NCBI RefSeq assembly: GCF_032341175.1
Contig: NZ_CP135435.1
Span: 2,728,001-2,792,000, forward strand
Length of the DNA: 64,000 nucleotides
Direction of reading: 5' to 3'
DNA from: Bacillus sp. DTU_2020_1000418_1_SI_GHA_SEK_038
GTDB taxonomy: Bacteria; Bacillota; Bacilli; Bacillales; Cytobacillaceae
The notes under the pieces are model-generated. The model did no database searches. It was not told the DNA's origin and saw only the letters and a list, made by a program, of their open reading frames with translations. Shown in pieces: positions 18,142 through 26,570 of the stretch. The translations under genes were made by a program, and so were the position numbers. Each line of letters starts with the position of its first letter. Positions within the stretch are counted from its first letter, which is position 1.

Positions 18142-20295
18142 CTACTTCATAAACTCCATCTTCCAATTAAAGAATTCGTTATCGGCATTTTTTTCATATC
18201 TCATATTAGCATTAAACTTATTTCCTTTTTTGCTTGTTAAACCTTTTACCGTTACCTCCCCATTTTTTAATAGAGTTTTCACCATCGTTTTAGAAGGCTT
18301 TTTCTTCATTGCAGCTAGAAATTTATCATTCTTCCATATAACAAATTTACATCCATTTTTCCAATTGCTGCAGCCAAACCCTTTCTGTCCTTCAATAACT
18401 CCACTTCCGCAAAGAGGGCATTTTCCCAACACTTCAATTTGCCTCTTTTCCCTCGTCACTTCATTGATGATGACTTGTTTTTCATTTTTTATTCTTTCAA
18501 CAGATTTAATAGTAAAATCAAATATTGCATTGAGGAATTCTTGCTTCGTGAATTTTTGTTTCTCAATATCAGATAATGTTTTTTCTAGACGGCCTGTAAA
18601 TTCTAAATCAAATAATTCCTTGATCGGGAACGTCTCGACAAGATTATTGCCAAGCTCTGTGCAGAGTAAATTTTTGTTTTGAACTGTAATATAGCCGACA
18701 TCTTTTAACTTTTTTATTGTTTCAGCTCTCGTTGCAGGGGTTCCGATACTAAAACCACTTAAAATAGCAGCCATTATTTCTTCGCTTTCCTGATCATCAT
18801 GCCCTTTACCACACGTTTCCATCACTCTTAGTAAAGTTTTTTCCGTATGATGTTTTGGAGGCTTTGTGACGTGTGAAGTCAGTTTATGATCCATAATGCT
18901 AACCATTTCATTTATATTTACAAAGGGTAAAATGGTATCCTTCGATTCAATTTTCTCTACCTTTTTCCAGCCTTCAACAAGTTGTACCTTTCCCTTTGAA
19001 ATAAAAACTCCTTTTATTTCACTATTATTGATTTTAGTCATAATCTTCGTTTCTTCGTGCTCTGCGACAGGCATGAACTGCATAATAAAGCGATTTTTAA
19101 TAGCCCTATAAACGATGTTCTCATCTTGCGTTAAGGACTTTGGAATTAAATACGTTGGGACGATGGCACTATGGCTCTCCACTTTTGAATTATCAAAAAC
19201 ACGTCTAGCCTTCGTAAATTTAATTTCATTCTCAAACGGTAATCCCTTTTTTAAAATTTCTAGTACCTTCGCCGCCTTACCTACTAGACTTTCTTCCAAT
19301 ACAACACTAGCTGTCCGGGGATACGTAATGTATTTTTTCTCATAAAGTGATTGGGCTACCTTTAATACTTTATCTGAAGTCCATCCTTTGTATTTGCTCG
19401 TAATAAAACCCTGTAAATTTGAAAGATTAAACAAGTAGGGAGGATACTCTCTTTTCCGTTCAACTTGTTTGTCTATTATAGTTGCTTTTTGATTGGATAG
19501 AGCTTGTTTTATTAATTCTAGTGTTTCTTTGTTTTTAAATTTATCCTCTTCGTCTTCAACATATGTTCCCTCGTATTCTTTTTCATCCCTAGTCTTAAAA
19601 ATTGCTGATAGTTTAAAGTAATCTTCCGGAATAAAGTTCTGTATTGCCTTATCTCGATCATAAATGACTTTTAATGTAGGTAATAGCACTCTTCCAATAT
19701 TTAAGGCCTTCCCTGCACCTTTCTGATACTTTAATGTTGCCACTGATGTCAAATTAATACCAATAACCCAGTCAGCCCACTGACGACTAATACCAGCATC
19801 TTGCAGAGGTCTCATTTCTGTATTTGGTTTTATATTTTTTAGTCCTTTTAACACTTCATCTGGTGTCCATTCGTTAAGCAATAAACGATAAACCTGTTTT
19901 TGTGTCTTGAGATTATAAATAATCGTATCCCCAATAACTTGTCCTTCCCGGTCAAAGTCACAAGCTGAGATGATCTGTCCTACATCATTTCTTTTTATTA
20001 AACTATAAATTATTTTCAATTGTTTTTTTGCACCAAGGTCTTCTTTGCCTTTATTTCGTGCATCGCTTTTTACCTTATATCGAAACCCTGATGGGATAAA
20101 GGGAAAGTTATCCAAATTCCATTTTGCCATTTTTTCATCGTAATCCTTGGCATCGTAGAGTTGCAGCAAATGTCCAAACGCCCACGTAATGATATAGCCA
20201 TCCCCTTCAAAATATCCGTCTTTTCTATTTTTGATTTTCAATGCATCAGCAATATTCTTCGCAACTGATGGCTTTTCAGTTAGTATTAGTTTCAT
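18142..20295 (-). CDS. topB: DNA topoisomerase III
   Basis: The 717-residue type IA topoisomerase has a TOPRIM domain at the N terminus with E7 (LTEKPS) and the DxDxE triad D113/D115/E117 (ACDFDREG). The DNA-cleaving tyrosine is Y325 in YITYPRTAS. Near the C terminus a partial zinc-ribbon CPLCGSG...C...C remains. TopB decatenates and relaxes negatively supercoiled DNA and can unlink recombination or replication intermediates. Length agrees with B. subtilis TopB (727). I start at the ATG giving MKLILTEKPS, behind GGAAGTG; an in-frame TTG six codons upstream is less likely. It is transcribed alone. Confidence 0.96.
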   Translation of the reverse strand: MKLILTEKPSVAKNIADALKIKNRKDGYFEGDGYIITWAFGHLLQLYDAKDYDEKMAKWNLDNFPFIPSGFRYKVKSDARNKGKEDLGAKKQLKIIYSLIKRNDVGQIISACDFDREGQVIGDTIIYNLKTQKQVYRLLLNEWTPDEVLKGLKNIKPNTEMRPLQDAGISRQWADWVIGINLTSVATLKYQKGAGKALNIGRVLLPTLKVIYDRDKAIQNFIPEDYFKLSAIFKTRDEKEYEGTYVEDEEDKFKNKETLELIKQALSNQKATIIDKQVERKREYPPYLFNLSNLQGFITSKYKGWTSDKVLKVAQSLYEKKYITYPRTASVVLEESLVGKAAKVLEILKKGLPFENEIKFTKARRVFDNSKVESHSAIVPTYLIPKSLTQDENIVYRAIKNRFIMQFMPVAEHEETKIMTKINNSEIKGVFISKGKVQLVEGWKKVEKIESKDTILPFVNINEMVSIMDHKLTSHVTKPPKHHTEKTLLRVMETCGKGHDDQESEEIMAAILSGFSIGTPATRAETIKKLKDVGYITVQNKNLLCTELGNNLVETFPIKELFDLEFTGRLEKTLSDIEKQKFTKQEFLNAIFDFTIKSVERIKNEKQVIINEVTREKRQIEVLGKCPLCGSGVIEGQKGFGCSNWKNGCKFVIWKNDKFLAAMKKKPSKTMVKTLLKNGEVTVKGLTSKKGNKFNANMRYEKNADNEFFNWKMEFMK

Positions 20296-20313
20296 AGAAT
20301 CGTTCACTTCCAA

Positions 20314-20451
20314 TTTTATTAAAAATACATAAAGTCTATCTTAATCATACTGAATAGAGTCGTTAAGGACCAGTAAATACTTACTTATTGAAGGGGTGAA
20401 AAAGCAAAATGGTTCTATGATCGTTGAATTCATACTAGAATAATATGAAAT
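20314..20451. other. topB upstream region
   Basis: This interval presumably contains the topB promoter. I see no coding frame or strong structured RNA in it. Confidence 0.4.
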
Positions 20452-20494
20452 AAAAAAATGGAGTAAAATCTAATTTAAGATTTTACTCCATTTT
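20452..20494 (-). terminator. Intrinsic terminator after azoR
   Basis: On the minus strand AATGGAGTAAAATCT pairs perfectly with AGATTTTACTCCATT, followed by seven Ts. Confidence 0.9.
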
Positions 20495-20518
20495 ATATAG
20501 TTGGCTTTTATTTAATCA

Positions 20519-21151
20519 TTAAACAGTTACTGCAGATAAACCTTTTGCAACGGCTTCAACTTTTGCTAGACCTTCAGCAATAATTGTTTCAGCTTGATCT
20601 GGCGCCGCAGCGTGACCTTCAATAATTACTTCATCAACAAGCTTCATACCGAATACTCCGCCGCATACATTTTTAATATAAGTTGCAGCCATTTCCATTG
20701 GTGCCGCTTCTGGTGATGAGTAATTACCTCCACGTGCACTTAGAACAACGAATTTTTTATCAGTTAATAATTGTACTGCATTTCCATTTTCATCATATTT
20801 GAAAGAAAATCCAGCTTGGTAAATATAGTCAATGAAAGATTGCAATTTCGCTGGAATTGTTAAGTTCCATAATGGGAACGCGAATACAACTACATCTGCA
20901 GCTGTTACTGCATCCATTGCTTTTTGTTTAGCAGCCAAAATACGCTTTTCAACGTCTGTCATTTCTTCGCCAGACGCTACTTTACCGAAAGCGCTGAATA
21001 AATCCTGGCCAAGGTAAGGCATATCTTCTGCAAATACATCGTAAGTAGTTACATTTACACCTTCAATGCTATTCATAAAAGCTTCATACATTTTAGATGA
21101 TACTGCTTCTGATGCTGGGCGGTTGTTTGCTTTTACTACTAGAATATTCAT
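20519..21151 (-). CDS. azoR: FMN-dependent NADH-azoreductase
   Basis: The 210-residue flavodoxin-fold protein is an AzoR/AcpD-type enzyme. It starts MNILVVKANNRPASEAVSSKM (FMN phosphate loop) and carries the FAFPLWNLTIPAKLQSFIDY motif (about 90-110) and LSARGGNYSS (about 140). These enzymes reduce azo dyes and quinones by two electrons from NADH, protecting against quinone stress. An AAAGGAG site precedes the ATG. The promoter is TTGACC-17-TATTAT with an ATCTCGAATT half-operator just downstream, resembling MhqR operators of B. subtilis that control azoR2. A MarR-family gene lies immediately upstream. Confidence 0.93.
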   Translation of the reverse strand: MNILVVKANNRPASEAVSSKMYEAFMNSIEGVNVTTYDVFAEDMPYLGQDLFSAFGKVASGEEMTDVEKRILAAKQKAMDAVTAADVVVFAFPLWNLTIPAKLQSFIDYIYQAGFSFKYDENGNAVQLLTDKKFVVLSARGGNYSSPEAAPMEMAATYIKNVCGGVFGMKLVDEVIIEGHAAAPDQAETIIAEGLAKVEAVAKGLSAVTV

Positions 21152-21186
21152 TATTTTGTAATCTCCTTTAGATGTCTTTTAGTTAA

Positions 21187-21228
21187 TTATCTCGAATTAA
21201 TAATATATTAAACTAAGGTATTGGTCAA
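21187..21228 (-). promoter_or_regulatory. azoR promoter with MhqR-like operator half
   Basis: Minus strand: -35 TTGACC (21228-21223), 17-bp spacer, -10 TATTAT (21205-21200). Directly downstream the plus strand reads TTATCTCGAATTAATAATA, whose left half equals the tATCTcgaAtT half of the published MhqR operator; the right half is degenerate. Confidence 0.6.
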
Positions 21229-21277
21229 CAGGAAAGTTTTAATTAATTTAAATATAAATTGGGTATCCGTTATTTAA

Positions 21278-21291
21278 CTTGATTAATCAAG
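21278..21291. promoter_or_regulatory. 14-bp perfect palindrome, copy 1 (candidate MarR operator)
   Basis: CTTGATTAATCAAG lies between the marR-type gene and azoR. The same 14 bp occur at 23960-23973, in the leader of the dioxygenase gene. Confidence 0.55.
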
Positions 21292-21308
21292 CGATAGTGC
21301 AAAAAAAA

Positions 21309-21752
21309 TTACACCGGCGGTAATTCTTTTTTTTGGCTATGTTTATGGACACGAGTTATCAGCATGTACAATGTTTTCCTTTCTTCCTCGTTTAAAACCT
21401 CATCAAAAAATGACGATTGAAACGCAAGTTGAGCTGGCATCGCCTCATCTAATATCGCTTCGCCCTTCTCAGTGAGACTGATCGTTTTAGTTTTCCAATC
21501 TTGCTTGCGTATGATATAGCCTTCTTTTTCAAGCCGTACAAGCATTCGGGAAATACCGCCTTGGGTGACTGTTACCTTATCAGCTAGCTCCATTTGCGTG
21601 AGTGGCTGATATACTTGTATTTGCACGAGCACATCAAATTGTGCTGTTGTTATATCAAAACGCTTTAAAAAATCATTCGAAAGCTGGTTACTGCGATTAG
21701 TAAAACGCATTAAGCGCAACCATATTAAAGACCCCATCGTATTATTACGCAA
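21309..21752 (-). CDS. MarR family repressor (MhqR-like)
   Basis: The 147-residue winged-helix protein has the MarR core: the dimerisation helix at the N terminus, the helix-turn-helix [21 protein letters not shown] (about 73-93), the wing [20 protein letters not shown] and a C-terminal helix. B. subtilis MhqR, which represses azoreductase and ring-cleaving dioxygenase genes in response to hydroquinones, is the closest functional analogue given the neighbours. The start is taken as TTG behind GGGGAGGG; an ATG lies five codons in. Its promoter shares sequence with that of the dioxygenase operon, so autoregulation is likely. No redox cysteine is present, unlike OhrR or YodB. Confidence 0.9.
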   Translation of the reverse strand: MRNNTMGSLIWLRLMRFTNRSNQLSNDFLKRFDITTAQFDVLVQIQVYQPLTQMELADKVTVTQGGISRMLVRLEKEGYIIRKQDWKTKTISLTEKGEAILDEAMPAQLAFQSSFFDEVLNEEERKTLYMLITRVHKHSQKKELPPV

Positions 21753-21785
21753 TATATTTCCCTCCCCAAATTTAACCTCGCTTTC

Positions 21786-21814
21786 ACTTTACCACTCAAA
21801 TGATGAGAAATCAA
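21786..21814 (-). promoter_or_regulatory. Promoter of the marR-type gene
   Basis: Minus strand: -35 TTGATT, 17-bp spacer, -10 TAAAGT. The segment from -35 to -10 is largely the same as in the dioxygenase promoter (24034-24062), including TTGAGTGG before the -10. Confidence 0.65.
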
Positions 21815-21924
21815 GTTGATCATCTCATAATTAATAGTCTTGAATAACCAAAAAACTGGTTTCCTATGATAAATCATCAATTGATAAGCTATCAGTAAAA
21901 ATCGTAGCCTGCTTCTTTGCCCCC

Positions 21925-22983
21925 TTAATTTTTAACTGTAAATTTTCTAACTGCTGGCAAAATTACTGTGGCAATCAATTCGATGTTTTTCATAATTTTA
22001 TCGAATGGCACACCACCAAAGTCAACTTGTGCCATGAATCTCTGCTGATTGTATAGTTCATATTGATAGTGCATTTTTTCAATAATTTGCTGTGGGCTGC
22101 CTATCATTAATGCATCGCGATAGTCAACAGCCTGAGCGAATTGCTGCTTCGGATAACCGCCGCCTTTTAATGCCAGCATCCCTGTATTCACATGTGGATA
22201 GTACTCACGAAGTGCATCCTGTGAATTTTCTGCCGTGTAAAATAAGCTCGTTGTGGCAATAGGCAACTCACTTGAGTCAAATCCGCTTTGCGCTGCAGCT
22301 TCACGATAAGCATCTACAGATATTTTAAAATTTTCCGCTGGGCCCCCAAGTGTCGTTAGCATCATTGGTACTCCTGCATAGCCTGCTTTAATGGCACTCG
22401 CAGACGGACCGCCAACAGCACGCCAAATCGGCATATGGCCATTAAGAGGCTGAGGAAGAATATAGGCATTTTCTAGTGGTGCACGGAATTGCCCTTCCCA
22501 CGTCACTCTTTCTTCATTATTTATCTTCAACAGCAGCTCCAATTTTTCCTCAAATAACTCTTCATAATCTCGGACATCATACCCAAGCAAGCTATAAGCA
22601 CCAATCCTTGATCCTCGACCAGCGACAATTTCAGCCCGGCCATTTGAGATTAAATCAATAGTCGCAAAATCCTCATAAACACGAACCGGGTCTGATACAC
22701 TTAACACCGTTGCCGAGCTCGCAATTTTAATATTTTTTGTCGCTTGTGCAATTGCACCTAAAATGACCGTATGTGCTTGGGTTGTAAAATGCGTTTGATG
22801 ACTTTCACCAACAGCAAAGACATCTAGTCCCGCTTCATCCGCTAGCTTACTTGCTTCTATTAATTCACGAATGCGTTGTTCTGAACTAATTCGACTTCCT
22901 GTATACGGGTTTAGCAAATGATCACCAATTGAATATAATCCAAATTCTAGACCTTTATTTGCATCGATACGATACTTTTCCAT
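21925..22983 (-). CDS. LLM-class flavin-dependent oxidoreductase
   Basis: The 352-residue protein is a bacterial luciferase-like (F420/FMN) monooxygenase with a TIM barrel. It begins GLEFGLYSIGDHLLNP and has the family segments LADEAGLDVFAVGESHQTHF, IKIASSATVLSVSDPVRVYEDFA-like and NGRAEIVAGRGSRIGAYSLLG. Such enzymes oxidise small organic substrates with reduced flavin and O2. AAGGGGAGAT precedes the ATG, and the upstream dioxygenase stop is 14 nt away, so the two are one operon. The context suggests a role in quinone or aromatic detoxification; the substrate is not known. Confidence 0.9.
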   Translation of the reverse strand: MEKYRIDANKGLEFGLYSIGDHLLNPYTGSRISSEQRIRELIEASKLADEAGLDVFAVGESHQTHFTTQAHTVILGAIAQATKNIKIASSATVLSVSDPVRVYEDFATIDLISNGRAEIVAGRGSRIGAYSLLGYDVRDYEELFEEKLELLLKINNEERVTWEGQFRAPLENAYILPQPLNGHMPIWRAVGGPSASAIKAGYAGVPMMLTTLGGPAENFKISVDAYREAAAQSGFDSSELPIATTSLFYTAENSQDALREYYPHVNTGMLALKGGGYPKQQFAQAVDYRDALMIGSPQQIIEKMHYQYELYNQQRFMAQVDFGGVPFDKIMKNIELIATVILPAVRKFTVKN

Positions 22984-22997
22984 TTTCTTATCTCCCC

Positions 22998-23939
22998 TTA
23001 ATCAAGCGGCTTTAAATTGGCTTCAATTTCTGCACGTTTCTCTTCTAAAAATGGCGGTAAATCTAAATTTTGTCCTAAATCTTCAATTGAAGAATCTGCT
23101 GTAAATCCAGGTCCATCTGTTGCAATTTCGAATAAAATCCCATTAGAATCACGGAAATATAAGCTTTGAAAATAAAAACGATCAACAATGCCTGATGAAT
23201 AGAATCCACGTTTTTTCACTTCTTCATTCCAAAACAGGAGTTCTTCCTCGTTTTTTACACGAATGGCTAAATGATGAATACTCCCACGCCCCGGCTTTTC
23301 ACTTGGCCCCTCTTGCTGCTTAACAACAATTTCACCAAATGCTTGACCGGCAACAGACTGATAGATTGCTTTATCTTCTGTGCGCGTCACTTCAATATAA
23401 CCAAACATTTCTGATAAAGTTTTAGCTGTTCGTTCCAAGTAACGCACTGTAATTTCTACAGTTCCCATTCCTAAAATACGATGCTCTGGCTCCACAGCTG
23501 AATCTTCCCAAGCCATCCAGTATTCTGGTATCTTTTCGCCATTATTATTTAATAAAACAAGTCGCAAACCTTCTGAATCTTCAAACTGAAGTGCTGCTCG
23601 ACCAGCATAGGTTGTGATTTCACTGTGCTTAACTTCAAATTGCTCAAAGCGTTTTTTCCAATACTCAAGACTTTCCAATGATGGGACGAGTAAGCCGATT
23701 CCAGTAATGGCATTTGTTCCGCGATACGTTCTTCCCGCTAACGGCATTTCAAAAAAGGATAGTTCTGTACCTGCACTTCCGGTTAAATCTCCGTAAAATA
23801 AATGATATATGGAAGGCTTATCTTGGTTAACGGTCTTTTTCACCCGCCGAAGACCTAACACGTTTTGAAAAAATTTATTATTGGTATGAGCGTTTTTTGT
23901 AATCATCGAAATATGATGGTGTCCATAGATTTTATACAT
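22998..23939 (-). CDS. Ring-cleaving dioxygenase, glyoxalase fold (MhqA/MhqO-like)
   Basis: The 313-residue protein consists of two VOC/glyoxalase modules. Likely metal ligands are a histidine in YGHHHISM (7-9), H222 or H223 in GSIHHLAIRV and E271 in ILFEIATDGPGF, the classical 2-His-1-carboxylate set of type I extradiol dioxygenases. In B. subtilis the homologues MhqA and MhqO open hydroquinone-derived rings under MhqR control. The start is MYKIYGHHH behind AAGGAGG; a longer frame upstream would run through the palindromic operator. Its promoter carries an MhqR-like half-site and the 14-bp palindrome. Confidence 0.92.
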   Translation of the reverse strand: MYKIYGHHHISMITKNAHTNNKFFQNVLGLRRVKKTVNQDKPSIYHLFYGDLTGSAGTELSFFEMPLAGRTYRGTNAITGIGLLVPSLESLEYWKKRFEQFEVKHSEITTYAGRAALQFEDSEGLRLVLLNNNGEKIPEYWMAWEDSAVEPEHRILGMGTVEITVRYLERTAKTLSEMFGYIEVTRTEDKAIYQSVAGQAFGEIVVKQQEGPSEKPGRGSIHHLAIRVKNEEELLFWNEEVKKRGFYSSGIVDRFYFQSLYFRDSNGILFEIATDGPGFTADSSIEDLGQNLDLPPFLEEKRAEIEANLKPLD

Positions 23940-23959
23940 AACAGTACCTCCTTTTTTAA

Positions 23960-23973
23960 CTTGATTAATCAAG
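23960..23973. promoter_or_regulatory. 14-bp perfect palindrome, copy 2
   Basis: CTTGATTAATCAAG lies about 20 bp upstream of the dioxygenase start codon, within its leader. It is identical to the copy at 21278-21291. Confidence 0.55.
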
Positions 23974-24033
23974 TGAATACTTAAAAAAATATAAAAAACA
24001 ATTCATTAATTGCTCCGTTAGTACCTTATAATC

Positions 24034-24086
24034 AATTTACCACTCAACTGATATTAATTCAAGTTAAATATTTTGAATTCGAGATA
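24034..24086 (-). promoter_or_regulatory. Promoter and MhqR-like operator of the dioxygenase-LLM operon
   Basis: Minus strand: -35 TTGAAT (24062-24057), 17-bp spacer, -10 TAAATT (24039-24034). Just upstream, 24069-24086 reads TATTTTGAATTCGAGATA on the plus strand, matching the AtTCgAGATa half of the MhqR operator. No gene is visible in the rest of 23974-24232. Confidence 0.6.
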
Positions 24087-24232
24087 TTCAATTACTTTCT
24101 TGAACAGGTAATCAGATTTATTATTTGATTCTCTCTTTCATTCCCATTTTTTCTTTCTAAAGGATTTGTATAAGTTTCCTCAGCGCAATTATTTTCACCG
24201 CAATCAAAACTTTGTTAATCTCTTTCTTTATT

Positions 24233-24262
24233 AAAAAACAAAAAATCGGCTTTCGCCGATTT
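24233..24262 (-). terminator. Intrinsic terminator
   Basis: AAATCGGC-TTTC-GCCGATTT with a T-rich tail on the minus strand; it ends the small gene at 24272-24556. Confidence 0.85.
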
Positions 24263-24271
24263 AGTTAACTG

Positions 24272-24556
24272 TTACTTATAAGGTTTTAATGTATAATTTT
24301 CTTGTATATACCATCGATCTTTACTAATAATATTGGATACTGTTAATATTAGAGAGGGGATTTTCTCTACATTAAATACAATCAATCCAATCTGGTCATT
24401 CATAATGATGAAAGACTCTCCGTGAGGAAAAGATGGGAGCTGTTTACCTAGTTGAACAATAGAGCTAACGATAATTTGTTTAATATCCAGCTCTATTTGG
24501 ACATGAGGAGAGAATCTTAATATCCAATCATCTTTATCAATCGAAAATCGGTACAT
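24272..24556 (-). CDS. Hypothetical small protein
   Basis: I do not recognise this 94-residue protein. It is soluble and predicted to be beta-rich, starting MYRFSIDKDDWILRFSPHVQ, without cysteines, signal peptide or membrane helix. A GAGGGTGAGG site precedes the ATG and a strong terminator follows, so it is very likely expressed as a single gene. It lies between the quinone-response cluster and cspD; neither neighbour suggests a role. Confidence 0.72.
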   Translation of the reverse strand: MYRFSIDKDDWILRFSPHVQIELDIKQIIVSSIVQLGKQLPSFPHGESFIIMNDQIGLIVFNVEKIPSLILTVSNIISKDRWYIQENYTLKPYK

Positions 24557-24729
24557 GACCTCACCCTCTTTTGAAAGATAGCTTAATTAATAATAGATAT
24601 GATAAAAGATTGATATTATGAAAATTTTTTTGATTTTAAAAAAATCCCTTTAAGCAATATAAGAATATTTATTAATTTCAAAAATATTTCAAATTTTCGA
24701 TAGTTTTTATGAAATTATCCTTATTTTCC

Positions 24730-24758
24730 TTGACTGAATCGGTACATTCGTGTATATT
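24730..24758 (+). promoter_or_regulatory. SigA promoter of cspD with long cold-shock leader
   Basis: TTGACT (24730-24735), 17-bp spacer, TATATT (24753-24758). The start would be near 24766, giving an untranslated leader of about 117 nt, typical of csp mRNAs that refold on cold shock. The rest of 24557-24729 is AT-rich without a visible gene. Confidence 0.7.
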
Positions 24759-24882
24759 AAAATCATCATTTAACAGAATATATTTCCGTTATTTCTAGAA
24801 ATATCTGCTTTGTATTTTGTTGGGTGGTAATATTTATCTTAGACACAAAAGTGTCTTGAAAGGCTTAGGAGGCAAAGTTAAC

Positions 24883-25083
24883 ATGCAAAATGGTAAAGTA
24901 AAATGGTTCAACAATGAAAAAGGATTCGGTTTTATTGAAGTAGAAGGCGGAGACGATGTATTCGTACACTTCACAGCTATTACAGGTGACGGATTCAAAT
25001 CTTTAGAAGAAGGCCAAGAAGTTTCTTTCGAAATCGTTGAAGGAAACCGCGGACCTCAAGCTGCAAACGTTGTAAAACTATAA
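24883..25083 (+). CDS. cspD: Cold shock protein CspD
   Basis: The 66-residue OB-fold protein is nearly identical to B. subtilis CspD. RNP1 is KGFGFIEV (about 16-23) and RNP2 is VFVHF (about 28-32). It binds single-stranded RNA and DNA as an RNA chaperone during cold shock and stationary phase. The start is MQNGKVKWF behind TTAGGAGGCAAAG; the in-frame extension further upstream lies in the untranslated leader. A SigA promoter and a perfect terminator flank it, so it is monocistronic. Confidence 0.98.
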   Translation: MQNGKVKWFNNEKGFGFIEVEGGDDVFVHFTAITGDGFKSLEEGQEVSFEIVEGNRGPQAANVVKL

Positions 25084-25098
25084 TCTTATAAATAACCT

Positions 25099-25129
25099 GG
25101 CTGGCAATCATTTTGCCAGCCTTTATTTG
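25099..25129 (+). terminator. Intrinsic terminator of cspD
   Basis: GGCTGGCAA pairs with TTGCCAGCC, followed by TTTATTT. Confidence 0.88.
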
Positions 25130-25151
25130 TATTTATTCTTGAGATTTGCCG

Positions 25152-25334
25152 CTAAGATTTAATAAGCTTGCTCCCGGTAAGCTTTATTTGTTCCCCTACA
25201 GTACATTTTGTTATGCAGAATCTGTGGGCATATCTTCGACCTTTTTCATCTTTATGATGTTTATGCAGTAAACAACCTTGACAATAGGTAATCATTAACT
25301 CTTCTACCTCGTCAAATATTTGCTTTCTTTTCAA
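25152..25334 (-). CDS. ypeQ: Zinc-finger protein YpeQ
   Basis: The 60-residue protein has CQGCLLHKHH near residues 18-27 and CITKCTVG near 40-47, giving a four-cysteine zinc site. It matches YpeQ of B. subtilis in length and position beside ypeP. Its function is not known; such small zinc-finger proteins often bind nucleic acid or a partner protein. It follows ypeP by about 30 nt and is probably cotranscribed with it. Confidence 0.85.
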   Translation of the reverse strand: MKRKQIFDEVEELMITYCQGCLLHKHHKDEKGRRYAHRFCITKCTVGEQIKLTGSKLIKS

Positions 25335-25363
25335 TTCACGCCCACCCCTTTCATCTAATCGGT

Positions 25364-26020
25364 CTATATGACTTGCATTTTACTATGAATTATTTTCCCT
25401 TCAAGTGCTTGGGTTGCAAGCTTATCTGCTTCTTTATTTTCTGTTCTCGGAATTGGAGAGTATCTTGCTTCAATGGAAAGCTTCTTCATTTTTTCTTCAA
25501 TTCGATCAAGCCAACGATTTAAATTATCTTCATAACATGGCCAGTCTCCTTTAAGCTGCATTAATACCCCCTGGGAATCCCCTTTAAATTCACAGATCAT
25601 ATGGTGCACACCCATTTCCTCGAGCAAGTTTAAAGTAAAATACAAGGCAGCATATTCAGCTTCATTATTATTTTCTATTTCATGAAAAAGTTCATTTGCA
25701 CGAATACGATACTTCTTCTTTCCTTGCTTATAATAAATGACAGCACCAAGCCCAGCCTGATAAACAGCTTTATTAAACCCTCCATCGAAATAAACAGTTA
25801 AATCGTGTGGATCCTCCTCAATTTCGGTCAGGAGCTTCCGCATTTCTTTCGTATTCCATGATGTCCCCATTTCATCATGATAGAGGACATCTCTTCCTTT
25901 TCCGCTCTTTTCAATATCCTCTCCCACTATTAATGCCGCTTCACCATCTAACCAATCAGAGTGAAAGATCACTCCTTCATTCCCTTTTATTTTATAAGTC
26001 CATTCCAATTTATATTTCAC
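25364..26020 (-). CDS. ypeP: RNase H-like protein YpeP
   Basis: The 218-residue protein has an N-terminal extension of about 70 residues and then an RNase HI fold. The acidic active-site residues are all present: D79 in VYFDGG, E122 in NNEAEYAAL, D148 in GDSQGV and D199 in NKEADKLA. It could therefore cleave RNA in RNA-DNA hybrids, although activity of B. subtilis YpeP has been hard to show. It is divergent from the second RNase H-like gene ypdQ, with a shared 105-bp promoter region. Gene order ypeQ-ypeP-ypdQ is conserved with B. subtilis. Confidence 0.9.
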   Translation of the reverse strand: MKYKLEWTYKIKGNEGVIFHSDWLDGEAALIVGEDIEKSGKGRDVLYHDEMGTSWNTKEMRKLLTEIEEDPHDLTVYFDGGFNKAVYQAGLGAVIYYKQGKKKYRIRANELFHEIENNNEAEYAALYFTLNLLEEMGVHHMICEFKGDSQGVLMQLKGDWPCYEDNLNRWLDRIEEKMKKLSIEARYSPIPRTENKEADKLATQALEGKIIHSKMQVI

Positions 26021-26124
26021 TTTTTTCAGCCTTTCTTAACTTACTCATTATTGGTACACTTATTTTATCTTACCCTGATGTGGGTTAGAATAAAAAATTT
26101 CTATTAATTTTGGAGGAAGCTTGT

Positions 26125-26511
26125 TTGATTGAAGTATATATTGATGGGGCGAGTGCCGGTAATCCCGGTCTTAGCGGTGCAGGAATTTTCATAAAAGGAA
26201 ATGGCGTCGTTGAAAGATATTCCATCCCTCTTGGTCATATGGAAAATCATGAAGCAGAATATCATGCATTAATTAAAGCGCTAGAGATCTGTATTGAAAA
26301 AGGCTATAGAGTAGTTTCTTTCCGAACTGACTCCCAAGCTGTTAATCGGGCCATTGAAAAAGAGTACGCCAAAAAGGGGTATGCCTTATTACTTGAAACG
26401 GCTCTGCATTTAAGCAGGCAGCTGGATCTATTTTTCATGAAATGGGTCCCTAGTTCAGAAAACAAGGCAGCAGATGAATTAGCAAGAGCAGCTATCCGAA
26501 AAAATAAATAA
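26125..26511 (+). CDS. ypdQ: RNase HI-like protein YpdQ
   Basis: The 128-residue protein is little more than a minimal RNase HI fold. Catalytic carboxylates are D7 (VYIDGAS), E45 (NHEAEYHAL), D69 (RTDSQ) and D117 (NKAADELA). The basic handle region of E. coli RNase HI is missing, as in other Bacillus YpdQ proteins, so substrate binding is expected to be weak. The start is TTG at 26125, 8 nt after GGAGG; an in-frame TTG at 26110 would place that site inside the gene. A terminator follows. Confidence 0.9.
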   Translation: MIEVYIDGASAGNPGLSGAGIFIKGNGVVERYSIPLGHMENHEAEYHALIKALEICIEKGYRVVSFRTDSQAVNRAIEKEYAKKGYALLLETALHLSRQLDLFFMKWVPSSENKAADELARAAIRKNK

Positions 26512-26515
26512 AAAT

Positions 26516-26552
26516 AGGACGAAATAATGCTACTTCATCTCGTCCTTTTTTA
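26516..26552 (+). terminator. Intrinsic terminator of ypdQ
   Basis: AGGACGA pairs with TCGTCCT with a further short inner stem, followed by TTTTTTATT. Confidence 0.75.
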
Positions 26553-26570
26553 TTGTGCTATTTTATTGAC

